DNA from: Nigrospora sphaerica
Taxonomy: Eukaryota; Ascomycota; Sordariomycetes; Amphisphaeriales; Apiosporaceae
Length of the DNA: 64,000 nt
Assembly (NCBI GenBank): GCA_018287875.1
Contig: JAGVVL010000018.1
Location: 2,720,501-2,784,500, forward strand
Reading direction: 5' to 3'
Numbering within the stretch: position 1 is the first letter of the stretch; each line of letters begins with the position of its first letter. A model generated the notes under the pieces. That model worked only from the letters and a program-made list of their open reading frames with translations, ran no database searches and was not told where the DNA came from. Below, piece by piece: positions 23,671 through 34,359 of this stretch. Made by a program: the position numbers and the translations under genes.

Positions 23671-25821
23671 CAGACTGACGTAGATAGCCCTCGGTGGTCG
23701 TTAAGGCCCAAGTTGCCCCCGGGCTTGTATATGGGATCACATAATGGACCGGGAGTAGTGACGTTTCGTCCGAACAAGCTGGATCGTGTCCCAAAATCCC
23801 AGGTGAAAGGGGCACTAGCGCCGGCGGGCTTGTTCCCGGCGCTCTGGAGTGACTGGCTGGAACGCACTAAAGCCAGGATCGCCCCCTTTGGGAAACATCC
23901 AGAAGGGGCATCGGTGTGCACAAGACGTAATGCAGCAGGGAAGCGGCCGTCAGTGACGAGACAACCGGGGCCTGTAATCTGGGGATCGGAGCCTGAAGCC
24001 GTGGCCAAAGCCCTGGGATGATCACGGTTACCCATCAGCCAGTCGTGCAGGGAGCGAGTGATGCTGACACACCGATCGGCCAGACCGCCTGCCTCGGGCT
24101 GCCGGCCTTTTTGCTTTATTGCCGTCAGCCGGCCGTGTTTTGCGTAGCTGGTGTGCCGACTTGTCCCGTCGGCCGAAAGGCGAGGCATTTAGTAGCGGAC
24201 TGACGGGACTGCGCCCCCGCCGCCGGGCGACATCGGCAAAAAAGGGGACTGATGAGGGAGGGGCTTGTGAGAGGGGCCTGATTGGCAGGCTCGGCAGGCA
24301 CGCGACCGTGCGGGCTAACGGCGGTGGTCGGAGGCTAGAATATCTCTAGGTTTCCCAACTAAACTGTGAAGCGTAAGTGCTCGTGTGCGGAAACGATTTG
24401 GAAACACGCGACGCGGCCATGGCGAGGCTTCGGTGAAATTGACAATCCGAGAATGGCCAACACTCGTTGGCTACCAGCTAGTCATGGTTTTGGGGGCGCC
24501 GAGTTGGGATGGTGCCCTACGTGCTCAATATTCATGGAGAAGCCAGCCGTGGCAGCTGAGGCACGGGACACGAGACATGCACCGCCCATCCCGTGCTGGT
24601 CTGTCTCACGTCTCTGATTCCGCCTTCGGCCCCCCATCTTTGCGCACTAGGCGCTGGGGCCAAGCACATGCAAATCGAACAGAAATTGCTGCGCTCCATC
24701 CCCATCACGGCCCCTCCTCGCCCTGCAGGCGCGAGAGCAAGCCGGGTCAACGCCAAGGCGCCAAGCCCCTCACGGCGGCAGGCCGATTGTGAAGTTGTTC
24801 CGATACGGCCTACGCGCCCGGGAATCAAGAAGGCAGACAGGCCGGTCGGTGATGCTCAGCGCAGATTGATGTAGTACGGAGCAGTATGATGAGGATGATG
24901 TACATACAGATTAGCATGCACGAATGACAAAGCGCCGATGGTTTGCTGCCGAGACTGGCCGATGGTGCTCGAACCAACCACCGGAGTAGCAGATCAGATG
25001 CCAATCGTGGAGAGCATCTTGAGGACCAAGACGGCCGGAAGGCCCAGACATGGGAACCTTGAACCCCGCTTCGAAGGAAAAAAAAAACGGCTCCATTCCT
25101 GTTCGTGCCCGCGCCCGCCTCTCCTCTTTTTTTTTCTTCGCCCAAGGAGCCCGGCTCCTCCAGAAGTCGGAATCGATTCGCTGGGCGAAGCTCGGGACAG
25201 GTCGGAGCCAATCAGTGGCGACTTATGCTACTCGATTGGCCCCAAAAAGACTACGCCGGAAAGTCCGCCAAAGTATGACGACCCGTTTTTCGCCGCTCTG
25301 GGTCAGTGAGTCCGTGCATCGGCTGCACTGGCTGCTTCGACGCCCCGCCAGGGCTCCCGGTCTTCGCGTGACTGGGTCTCGCCTGCCGGGGCCTTCAGGC
25401 GGGCCAATCGCCCGCTACCCAAGTCCACCATCTCCTCGTTCTTGCTTGAAATTTTCGGAGAACCGGTTCCTTTTATTATCTCAAAGGCCCCGTACTAGAT
25501 CTTCGGTCATCAATCAATCCATTTCCTGCAATTCTTGCAAACACTCCATACCTGGCCATCGACACATTCATTAGCCCATCACCCCATCGTCGCGACGAGA
25601 GCTTGATTTTCGCCTTTTATTATTGTCTCTGTCGTTCGCCCTTTAGCGATAGACCACCACCGCGGACACGTCCCACTAGACCGCCCCGTATTCCACTTTC
25701 TCAGCGCGCGCCGCGCCGGAATCGAAAAGGCTCGCCTCACTGTTCGCCGACCGGAGTTCCGATCAGCTGCATTTGACAACACAGTCTGGGCAGCTTCAGG
25801 TGCCCGCCACACTCCGTCACG
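23671..25821. other. 2.15-kb intergenic region, no gene seen
   Basis: Both strands carry only overlapping short frames. The last 400 bp are C/T-rich and probably form the promoter and leader of the PRELI gene. Confidence 0.5.
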
Positions 25822-26379
25822 ATGAAGGTTTTCTCCAACGCAGTGACCTTCGACTACTCCTGGGAGGAGGTCTCCACGGCCAACTGGCGAAAGTATGGTC
25901 CGTGGAACGACAAATCCGCCCACGTTATTGCCGTCGACACCCTCAACCGTACGGTCGATCCCGCCACCGGAATCCTCCGCACCGAACGCCTCATCACCTG
26001 CAAACAAGCGGCTCCCGATTGGCTCAAGTCGTTGATGGGCGCCTCGGAGGTCAGCCAGGTCTTTGAGACGTCCTACGTGAACCCCGCCGAGAAGACTGTC
26101 ACCATGGTGTCGCACAACTTGACCTGGTCCAACCTGGTCAACGTTGAGGAGACGGTCGTCTACAAGCCCATCAACGCCAACCAAACGTCGTTCCACCAGG
26201 ACGCCCGGGTTACGGCCCTGTGCGGCGGCTGGCAGCGCATCAAGACCAGCATCGAGGACGCGCTGGTAACGCGCTTCAAAGAAAACGCGATGAAGGGCAA
26301 GGAGGGCTTCGAGTGCGTCTTGGAGATGAGCAGGAGGGCGTTCGCCGAGGAGCGCCGGAGGGAACAGGCCACGGCCTAA
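25822..26379 (+). CDS. PRELI/MSF1-domain mitochondrial lipid-transfer protein, Ups2-like
   Basis: Intronless, 185 aa. The PRELI domain begins at residue 1: MKVFSNAVTFDYSWEEVSTANWRKYG, then HVIAVDTLNR, RLITCKQAAPDWL and VSHNLTWSNLVNVEETVVYKP. These resemble yeast Ups2 (and animal SLMO/PRELID3) more than Ups1, notably the MKxFxN start and the ANWxKY motif. Ups2 with Mdm35 carries phosphatidylserine across the intermembrane space for phosphatidylethanolamine synthesis, whereas Ups1 carries phosphatidic acid. The C-terminus is shorter than yeast Ups2 (230 aa). The start has a GTCACGATG context. The gene converges on the 147-aa unknown. Confidence 0.9.
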   Translation: MKVFSNAVTFDYSWEEVSTANWRKYGPWNDKSAHVIAVDTLNRTVDPATGILRTERLITCKQAAPDWLKSLMGASEVSQVFETSYVNPAEKTVTMVSHNLTWSNLVNVEETVVYKPINANQTSFHQDARVTALCGGWQRIKTSIEDALVTRFKENAMKGKEGFECVLEMSRRAFAEERRREQATA

Positions 26380-26811
26380 AAGGCCCGAAGAAGATCACGA
26401 CAACCGTTTTCACCACGAAGCGAACGCGCCGGTCTGCGTTGGCTGGCGGCCCTATACACGAGCCACGCTGCGCTACTTAGACCCTCCCCTTTAGACGGAT
26501 AGACGACTTGTGCATTTGGCGATGGCGTTCGAGAGGGCTCTGATTTCAACAAAAGTTTTTGGCTTTACAGGATACCCATCAGAGGAGACCCGATGAGTGA
26601 GGTGGGATCACTGCGGCTATTGTCACTGGACGTGCCGCCTTGCGAGTTGATTTTCAAAAACGCAAAGATAGAACAAGACTACGGCGGCAGTAATGTCTAA
26701 AATGACAACACCTCCCTCCTATCACGAATTCACGCGTTGTGAACTACAAATTATGTCTACTGAAGTTCGTTTTGACTGTGCAATGCCTGTATATACGTTT
26801 GTCATACTATA
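26380..26811. other. Convergent 3' spacer
   Basis: Lies between the stop codons of two converging genes. It is AT-richer than the flanks and holds their polyadenylation regions. Nothing else was found. Confidence 0.5.
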
Positions 26812-27385
26812 TTATTCACACAGGAGCTGCGAGCCACCAGCCGGAACGGTATCCGCCCTGCTCTGACACCTTGCAGCGTAGTGCTCCAGTGTTTTTCTTG
26901 TGTCTTCGTCGAGCCCGTCGCCGCTTTGGTCTAGCACCCTCCGCGCGAAGTCAACGCCTTCGCGGAACCGCTTGAAGTAGTACAGCTCTTCCACTGCATG
27001 CAGCAACGCCTGGGCGTCTGGCTTGGTGACCCGGCCGCGAGGTACCTGGACAGTTTTCGCGATCTATATGCGGGGGTTTTGTTTCATTCGTGAGTAATCG
27101 TGACCGGCAATCTCTGCTTCATGCACGTTGACAGGGAGATGCTGACGAGCCGACGCACGACCAGCCAACCCCACGGCGGAAAGGGAAACCCACCTCGCCA
27201 TTCTCGACCTTGACCCGGTAGGCCCTCCGCACGGCCTGAAACTCCTCCTCGGACTGGCCCGTCCGGCTATGGGACGCCGTCGTCGTGGTGCCGGCGCCGG
27301 CGTCCTGTGCCGCCGCGCCGTCGTCCTCCGAGTCCGAGAGGGCGATGGCGAAAATGCCCGAGGGGTCCGGGTCCTCGGCGGCCAT
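26812..27385 (-). CDS. Conserved-looking hypothetical protein, 147 aa
   Basis: Exons 27385-27194 and 27063-26812 (130-nt intron, GTGGGT...CATATAG) are in phase. The N-terminus is acidic and Ser/Thr-rich (SDSEDDGAAAQDAG). The second half is helical and amphipathic: AQALLHAVEELYYFKRFREGVDFARRVLD, then DEDTRKTLEHYAARCQSR, a spacing reminiscent of a single TPR-like helical hairpin. I do not recognise a named family. It is divergent to the P-loop kinase gene with 532 bp between starts, so the two may share a promoter. Confidence 0.72.
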
Positions 27386-27917
27386 AAGGAATCGGGTCGC
27401 CGCCGCCGATGCTGGGCGTCTCGGGTGGGATGTGGGTAAACGCGTTAATGTGGGCTTCTCTGGCGTAGGGGTCCTCGGAGGGCGGGTTCGCGATTTGCTT
27501 TCGGCAGGCAGATTGTTAATCGCCTGGGCTGAGAGGGGCTCTAGGGGTCGATGAGCTTCCTTTGCCCTCCGGACCCCTCAAACTTTTTCGGGATTGACAT
27601 CAGAGGTATGACACTGTTGGTGGGGTAAATTGAGGGGCTTAATCGGGGCGCTTCGAAGGCGCCCTCGTCGGTCCTTATGGTACGTACGCACGCAACGCCA
27701 TCCCATCATAGCGTCCATCCCGTCCCACTCCGTGCTGTCCTGTCTTGGCCCCTCGTCTGTATTGATTAAGCGCACATTCATCGAATCCGTGGTATTTTGC
27801 GTTTGGCCGTACTCTATCAAGTCCTTCCCTGACGATACCAAGCAGGGAGATCGTTCCATCATCGTCGAATTGGTGCCATTCGCTCCGGGTATCCTTGCCC
27901 TCTTAAGAAATACCAAC
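27386..27917. other. Bidirectional promoter region
   Basis: Spacer between two divergent start codons. No clear TATA box. No gene seen. Confidence 0.5.
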
Positions 27918-28851
27918 ATGGAAGATCAGGTAACGCGCTTGGTGGACAAGGCCTGGGATGGCTTCATGGGGACACCACAAGACCGCCGCTACAGTGAGTG
28001 TGACCCTCATGTGCTCATTTTACGTCTGGCACCGACCCTTGGCACGTGGTACACTGCGTTACGGCTGCCGTCTCGTTACTGACAGCCATCATTACGCTTG
28101 ACATGGACAAATACCGGTCCAAAGGGCCACGGCTAATACATCGCAGTGATCGCCATATCCGGCATTCCTGGATCAGGCAAGTCTCGTTCGGCCCATCTAG
28201 CTTCATCATGGCCCCCCTTGCTAACTAGGCTCAGGCAAGACAACCCTCTCTCAGATCATAACAGAGCGCCTCAACGCGCGCCATGCAACACTGCACCCCG
28301 AAATCCCCGAGAAGGTGCCAGTGGCCGCGTTCGTGCCCATGGACGGCTACCATCTCACACGGGCGCAGCTGTCAGCGATGCCGGACCCTGTGCAGGCCCA
28401 CGCGCGCCGGGGCGCCGAGTTCACCTTTGACGGCGGCGCTTACCTCCGGCTCGTCAAGGCGCTGCGGGAGCCCCTGACGGCCGAGACCCAGCCTATCTAC
28501 GCGCCGTCCTTTGACCATGCGGTGAAGGACCCCAAAGAGAACGACATTGCTGTCCTGCCGGGCCACCGGATCGTCGTCTTCGAAGGCAATTACCTGACGC
28601 TGAACCGGGAGCCGTGGCGCGAGGCCGCCGCCCTCATGGACCAGAGGTGGTTCGTCGAGGTCGACTTTGCGGTGGCGCGGGCGCGGCTGATCAAGCGGCA
28701 CGTGAAGGCGGGCATTGCGCTGAACGAGCAAGAGGCCGGCGAGAGGGCAGACAAGAACGATCTGGTTAATGGCGAGCAAATCGTGAAGGAGAGGGTGAAG
28801 CCGGACGAGGTGATTATGAGCCGGGAAGATGGAAGCTGGAGTTACGAATAG
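27918..28851 (+). CDS. Uridine-kinase-like P-loop phosphotransferase (Yfh7/phosphoribulokinase family)
   Basis: Exons 27918-27993, 28147-28176 and 28235-28851 give 240 aa. Residues 26-39 read MIAISGIPGSGKTT, a Walker A motif. The second intron cuts its last Gly codon and only fits as a GC-AG intron (AG/GCAAGT at 28177, end CTCAG/ at 28234, branch-like GCTAAC). Other landmarks are the Walker B-like VAAFVPMDGYHLT, RGAEFTFDGGAYLRL, the IYAPSFDHAVKDP loop, HRIVVFEGNYL and a lid-like RHVKAG.....ADKNDLVNGEQI. This pattern matches the fungal family of yeast Yfh7 and S. pombe uridine-kinase-like proteins, related to pantothenate and uridine kinases. The substrate is unproven. Exon 2 is 30 nt. Gene order with the divergent 147-aa gene suggests only shared upstream DNA. 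Confidence 0.87.
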
Positions 28852-29212
28852 GGAACGGTCCGACTGCACAGGGAGGGAATTAATATTTAAGCGTGCAAAT
28901 GTATTGTTATCCTGAGCCATAACTTCAAATTTAATACAGGTATGCGTCACGGAAAGCAAGCGCCGGCTAGTCTGAAGCGCGTATTCCGTATAGCGTATCT
29001 GAGCGGCTTATGATACGACGCCGGTTGTTCCTGATTGATGGTGGAGTTTAAGCGTGAGCTTCACTCCAAGGTTTACCCCGATTAATGCATGCCGAGCGTT
29101 ATCTAATCTGGAGCCCCAGAAAAATTTGGAAAATCGCTGGGCCCAGGACCGAAGCCTTTGCAGGGACAACCAATTCTGTCCTTCCTGTCGAATTCAAGCG
29201 GTGCCTGGCAAT
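28852..29212. other. Short intergenic spacer
   Basis: Holds the end of the kinase transcript and the promoter of the RRM gene. The frame of the RRM gene stays open upstream without an ATG, so it is probably leader. Confidence 0.5.
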
Positions 29213-30448
29213 ATGGCTCCTATCGCGAGAAAAGATATGTCTAGCTCACCGGAGCCAGAGACGCCGGCTTCGCCTCAGACCAAGAAACGCAAGGCCGAAC
29301 TCAACGAAATCGAAGTCGACCTCGCACAGCCCGAGCCGCCATCCAAGAAAGCGAAGCGTCTCCTCAAAAAGGGCAAGAAACTGCCCGTCAAGCCCAACAG
29401 CGACGACGAGGCCGAGCCGAAAGACGGACTTAACGTACCAGCGGGCAAGGATGGGGACAAGAAAAAGGGCTCCAACCGTTCCGAGTTCAGCATCTGGATC
29501 GGCAACTTGGCCTACTCCATGACGCGCCCCGAGCTGTTCAACTGGTTCATTGAGAACTCGGGCGGCCTCATCAAAGAAGAGAACATCACACGAGTGAACT
29601 TGCCCACGACCAAGACACCGGCGGGCTACGGGCGACCGGCGGGCGTCCAGAACAAGGGTTTCGCCTACGTGGATTTTGACACCGAGGCGGCCGCCATAGC
29701 AGCCATGTCACTCACCGAAACGGAGCTGAACCGACGCAACGTCTTAATCAAGAAGGCCAGTAACTTTGAGGGGCGACCCAAGAAGGAGGCCGTCGCTGCC
29801 GCGGACGAGGGCGCCGACGGGAAAGCAACCAACGGCGCGGCGGCCACGCGCAGTGCCAACGCGAGCCGCAAGATCTACGTGGGCAACTTGGGATTCCAGA
29901 CGACCGAGGACGACCTGCGGCATCACTTCGAAAAGTGCGGCGAGATCGAATGGGTCAAGGTCGCTACTTTTGAAGATTCGGGCAAATGCAAGGGCTACGG
30001 CTGGGTCAAGTTCAAGGAGATCGAGGCGGCCGAGTGGGCAGTCAAGGGCTTTGTTCGCGTCAAGGAGGAGATCGAGACCGAGGACGACTTCAAGGAGCCG
30101 AAATCGGACGACGAAGACGCCGAAGAGGAGGAGGAGGAGGAGGGGAAGACCAAGGAGAAGAAATTCCAGATGCGCAAATGGTGGGTCAACCGGCTTCGCG
30201 GCAGACAGCTCAAGGTCGAGTTCGCCGAGGATGACCAGTCCCGATACAAGAAACGCTTTGGGAAAGACGCCCCTGGCAAGAAACAAGGCGGCGAGGGTCA
30301 GGCAGAAAAGCCAGCCCGCGAGCCTCGGGCACCCCGTGAGGACAGGAAGCCCAAACCGGATCGCCAGGCTTACGGTGATGCTCAAGTGGCTACGTACCTG
30401 ACGGGAGGCATTGTGAAGGCGGAAGGAAAGAAGACTACGTTCGATTGA
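29213..30448 (+). CDS. Nucleolar RRM protein, Nop13-like
   Basis: Intronless, 411 aa from the first in-frame ATG (MAPIARKDMSSS). It has a basic/acidic N-terminal tail with nuclear-localisation-like KKRK and KKAKRLLKKGKK. RRM1 (about 92-185) has SIWIGNLAYSM as RNP2 and NKGFAYVDF as RNP1. RRM2 (about 219-340) has KIYVGNLGFQTT and CKGYGWVKF, interrupted before its last strand by an acidic insert (EDDFKEPKSDDEDAEEEEEEE), then LRGRQLKVEFAED. The C-terminus is Lys/Arg/Pro-rich. The architecture matches yeast Nop13, a nucleolar protein bound to pre-ribosomes. An RNA-processing role in ribosome assembly is inferred from family. Confidence 0.9.
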   Translation: MAPIARKDMSSSPEPETPASPQTKKRKAELNEIEVDLAQPEPPSKKAKRLLKKGKKLPVKPNSDDEAEPKDGLNVPAGKDGDKKKGSNRSEFSIWIGNLAYSMTRPELFNWFIENSGGLIKEENITRVNLPTTKTPAGYGRPAGVQNKGFAYVDFDTEAAAIAAMSLTETELNRRNVLIKKASNFEGRPKKEAVAAADEGADGKATNGAAATRSANASRKIYVGNLGFQTTEDDLRHHFEKCGEIEWVKVATFEDSGKCKGYGWVKFKEIEAAEWAVKGFVRVKEEIETEDDFKEPKSDDEDAEEEEEEEGKTKEKKFQMRKWWVNRLRGRQLKVEFAEDDQSRYKKRFGKDAPGKKQGGEGQAEKPAREPRAPREDRKPKPDRQAYGDAQVATYLTGGIVKAEGKKTTFD

Positions 30449-32201
30449 TTCGGCTGGATACTCACTCGATACCCCAATACATCGTCATCAGAGGTCGTCA
30501 GACGTGACTCATTCAGCTTTTGAGGTTCCATTTGTGGCGCAATTTCCTAGCCCCGAGGCATTCCTTCCCTCTCACTGATGCAGTCATTCTGTATGGGATT
30601 GAGTAGACCCAAAAGGAAGGCGAGTGTGGCAGCCGGGAGCTGGACCACCTCTTGGCCGTCTTTGCATCTCGTTCTACGTTGCCAACGGTTTTAATTCGCC
30701 TTCTCGACGCAGGAAGCCTGCTGGTCGCCTGCATTGCATGCAAATTTTCGCCCTGTTGCCTCGAACGACCAACGAGGGGCAGGTTGCCTGGCACCTACGC
30801 TTGACCACAGAACCGTCTGGTCCACGCTCGGCCAACAACTCCACCCAGCGGCTACCCTGGCAGGCCACCTGAGCGATGTCCGACCGCTCTCCATCTCGCC
30901 CCCCTGCCCGAGGTAGAAGGCTCGTAGCTGTCTCGCTCTGGTGGTGGCAGGGTGACTATGCTACGGGCATACGAGACCGGGTTATCCTGTCTCTTCGTCG
31001 TCCCATGGATCCTGGAAAACGTCATAGTTGGTGTCGCTCAGCTTATTCCGTATCTGGCGTGGGCTCCAATGTCGATGTTTTCCGACCCTCCATCGCTCTG
31101 TGACCGTGGACTCGGGTTGGCCTTGCTGGGTCAGCCGCATCGCCAAGCATCCCGCCCAACCCCTCATCACTACTCTTTGTGGGCGCCGACTGCTACCTAG
31201 CGCCTGGGCATGCTACATGACAACGCCCCTCCGCCCATGTCCGCCGTGGACTGACCGAGTAAGACGGCGCCGGATGTTGTCACGATGCGTCTCTCGTCGG
31301 CGCTCCCTCGCATTGCGGGCCAGTTAGTATTGCTGTCCGTCTGTCAGCAGTGTGGTAGCACGGCCTCCCCGCTACGGCCAAACTGGTCGTTGTTAGCACC
31401 GGCTCAGTAGCCGGCCGTCACTCATCGCCCCCGGACAACGACTGTATCTGCTGCCATGGCGGGCAAGTGGCCGTGTGATATCTGCTGCATGCTGCAATGC
31501 ACTCGGTATTGTCTGGCGCACGGGATGGCCCCCCTTCCCGTCCTTGCGGGAGACGCCACTTGCGCAGCCTGCCACCCTCACGCCCACGAGACGAGCCGCC
31601 GCTCTGCCGTGGTGGTCTGCTGGTCTCTTCCGGCCCTGGAATGATCCTGAGTAACGCCATCTCCAAGTGGGCTACGTATAGCCCCATGCACATCCACGGC
31701 TCAACGGCAACCCGACGCCCCGTCGGCCAGCTAGCCAGCTAGTTGGCATGAACGCACCAGGTGCGCGGATCGTCCCCTTGGCAGTCAAGATCATTGGCCT
31801 GGCCGTCGTATAGAGAGAAGCAGGCAAGGGAGCAGAGGAACAAGCCATCAGCCCTGCCGTCATGTTCAGCTTATGCTAGCTCTTTGCTTTTGGTGTGGGT
31901 CACCAACAAAAATCACGTCGACTCTGGAGCCGCGACGTACGAGACCCCCGGCCCAAGAACGGCGATCGCCATGACTACTAACGGTCCCGAACCAGGGTCG
32001 ATGGCGCGCGGAGGCTGGCGGGTTCGTGATCTTTTCTCGCGCGCATCGGGAGCGGACACCGCAGATAATGGCGCTGAACGGCGGCCGCGATTGGCAGGCC
32101 AGTCTGGCACTCAGCTTGTCCAACCACTCAGGCAACAGTGGCGACCCTGGTGACGAGAACCCTTGAAACCAGAGTGCTATAAGAAATTTCCTTTCTTGAT
32201 G
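30449..32201. other. 1.75-kb intergenic region, no gene seen
   Basis: Short frames only, on both strands. No family motif, RNA or repeat was recognised. Confidence 0.5.
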
Positions 32202-32213
32202 TATATATAAAAG
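32202..32213 (+). promoter_or_regulatory. TATA box of the chitin deacetylase gene
   Basis: TATATATAAAAG lies 128 bp before the CE4 start codon, the strongest TATA element seen in the window. It suggests inducible transcription. Confidence 0.65.
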
Positions 32214-32340
32214 GGTGGCAGCTTCGTGCATCTTGAGTCAGGAGAAATGGTTGGTCCAACCGCGGTCGACGTTTCGAACATCTGCAAGCTTTTTGCAACT
32301 CCTTTCTTGTCTTTCCAACTCCCTCGTGCCTCATCTTAAT

Positions 32341-33352
32341 ATGGATTTCCGCTCTCTCTGCCAGTTCTTGATATTGGTGCTACCCTTGGCCGCGGCGCGC
32401 CCCTATACTGCCTCGGCCCGTGGCATCTCGCCTCGGCAAGACACGGGCTCCCTTCCCCGGCCTGCCCTGGGCAGCATCCCCTACGGCCCCGACATCCGGG
32501 CGTGCAACGTGCCCGGCCAGGTTGCGCTGACGTTCGATGACGGGCCGGGGCCCTTTACCAGCCAGCTGCTCGACATTCTGGACAGCAACAACGTCAAGGC
32601 CACCTTCTTCCTCTGCGGCAACAACGGCCAGGGCGACATCTCGACGCCGGGCTCGGCCTGGCCGGCCCTCGTCCAGCGTATGCACAGCGCCGGCCACCAC
32701 ATCGGCAGCCACACGTACACGCACCCGGACCTCTCGACCCTCTCCCCCGAGGACCAGAGGGCCGACATAGTCGAGAACGAGCGCGCCCTCACCTCCATCC
32801 TGGGCTTCTTCCCGACCTACCTGCGCCCGCCCTACACGTCCTGCGGCGAAAGCTGCAGCTCGACCCTGGCCGCGCTGGGCTACCACCAGGTACGGACCCT
32901 TTTGTACACGTGTAGCCCATCCATCTCCTCGCAGACCGGGGCAATCCTCACTTGCCTCACGCGGTGGACACCCCTCCCCCCTTTTTCACCAGCAGTCGCT
33001 CTTTCTCATCGAAGCCTCACCCCCAAACCCCCCCTTGCCGGTTTCCCCCCTTCGCTGACGCACGCGGCACGCGCAGGCCAACTACAACATCGACACGCTC
33101 GACTGGCAGGGCGACTACGACGCGGCGCGCAGCCGGTTCTCGGCGGCGCTGGCGGGCGGCAGCCCGGCGGCGGCGGGCTTCATCAGCCTCGCGCACGACA
33201 TCCACGAGCGCACCGTCACAGAGCTCGCGCAGTACCTCATCGACGCCGCGCGCGCCGCCGGCTACCAGCTCGTCACCATGGGCGAGTGCCTCGGCGACCC
33301 CGTCGCCAACTGGTACCGCAACCCGACCACGGGCGGTTCGTGGATGAGCTAG
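32341..33352 (+). CDS. Secreted chitin deacetylase / polysaccharide deacetylase (CE4)
   Basis: Exons 32341-32889 and 33077-33352 (187-nt intron) give 274 aa. The signal peptide is MDFRSLCQFLILVLPLAAA, with a likely Kex2-type site near SPRQ. All five NodB motifs are visible: TFDDGPG (Asp66 base, Asp67 metal), SHTYTH (His124, His128 metal), RPPYTSC (Arg162), the DTLDWQGD segment and SLAHDIHE (His223). Cysteines at residues 55, 92, 168 and 172 could form disulfides. There is no chitin-binding (CBM18) module, so it is a single-domain enzyme. CE4 enzymes remove acetyl groups from chitin, producing chitosan in the wall or hiding chitin from hosts. The intron splits motif 3 from motif 4. Confidence 0.94.
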
Positions 33353-33659
33353 GCGGCGACGACGTCTGGGGGCGGGGGGTGTTTGATGATGGGTAAGGCA
33401 TGGGACGAGGGGGAAAAGCGACTGTCATAAGGCGGGGTTTTCCGGGTCCTCCTTTAGCGGGCGTTCTGTGTAGCGATGGCGGGTTAGGTCTTTTGCGCCA
33501 GTTCATACTGCTTCTACATATTCGAAGAGGCCCCTGATTGGGTTGCATCTTTGATCGTATACTTGAGTACTTATATAACTACAACCAACCATAACAACCG
33601 GAAGCAGTGAGAAACAAGTCCTGTTAACAGCAGGCCGAATCATAACTACGTATCCGGAT
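33353..33659. other. Spacer between chitin deacetylase and the xylanase relic
   Basis: Should carry the deacetylase 3' end and any remaining 3' part of the xylanase relic. No recognisable coding signal. Confidence 0.45.
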
Positions 33660-34359
33660 AAGTTTCTGCCTAATGATCCGTAATCTCCAATGTCCGACAG
33701 CTGCTCCAACACTGGAAAGATGAATCCATCGAGTGCGCATGTGAGGATGGATATAAGTCGCACAAGTTTGTCATATAACAGCGGGTTTTTACCGGCTCTC
33801 CATAGCCGTAACTGTTACTCGTAGTGATAAGCGAGGGATTGTTAGTTGCTGAATGTAGCTGCTCCCCAGGATGCGTAAAAAAAATATGTGTATAAGAACG
33901 GCAAAGAACGATACATGTGAGGGATTTGGGGGGGGGTTCCGGGCTTAAAAGGGGGCCCGTAAGGATGTATTGGAGGACAGGAGCGTACTGGTCGCCGTAA
34001 GACTTGGCGATGTAGTACTCGACCAACGGGCTGCGCATCCAGCCGTATAGGGCCAAGTAACTGCCCCCCTAGGCATGGTACATGCCGCTGTGATGGGCGG
34101 TCCGCGGGGCTTCCAGCCCTTGCCGCACACGAAGTTCCCCCGTTCCCGACCATGTAACCGCGTACGAGCCGCCGGCCACGTTTTGGCACGGGTAGTTGAT
34201 GCGGCTCTGATGCCGGTTGGAGAATGCGTACCCCCCGGCGCCGGCGCCGTCGCCGCTCCTGCCTCCCTGGTCTCGCGTCATCGCCACGGGCCTGCCCGGG
34301 GACGGGGCACCGAGGACGGCCGGGATGAGCGCGGCGGCGAGTAGTGACGAGAGGAACAT
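33660..34359 (-). pseudogene. Broken GH11 endo-1,4-beta-xylanase
   Basis: The start at 34359 (MFLSSLLAAALIPAVLGAP) is a good signal peptide. It continues RINYPCQNVAGGSYAVTWSGTG, the GH11 beta-strand signature. A run of five G (34141-34137) then shifts the frame: NFVCGKGWKP is read only in another frame. The original frame resumes at HHSGMYHA and meets TAG at 34071-34069. Directly after it comes GGSYLALYGWMRSPLVEYYIAKSYGD, the GH11 thumb-side strands with the nucleophile Glu in PLVEYYI. A further homologous patch (SMDSSFQCWSSCRT, then EITDH) lies near 33670-33720, where intact enzymes have the PSIDGT..F.Q.WSVR and TxxxHF segments. The second catalytic Glu (TEGY motif) was not found. Two compensating shifts, a stop and a missing 3' part indicate loss of function. 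Confidence 0.8.

Noticed and set aside
22618..30448. Possible biosynthetic gene cluster around the UbiA gene
   Set aside because: Neighbours are housekeeping (Ups2-like, Nop13-like, P-loop kinase); no P450, PKS, NRPS or tailoring enzyme.
31393..31693. Short overlapping minus-strand frames before the chitin deacetylase
   Set aside because: Lack of codon bias, no motif, and both frames arise from the same GC-rich patch.
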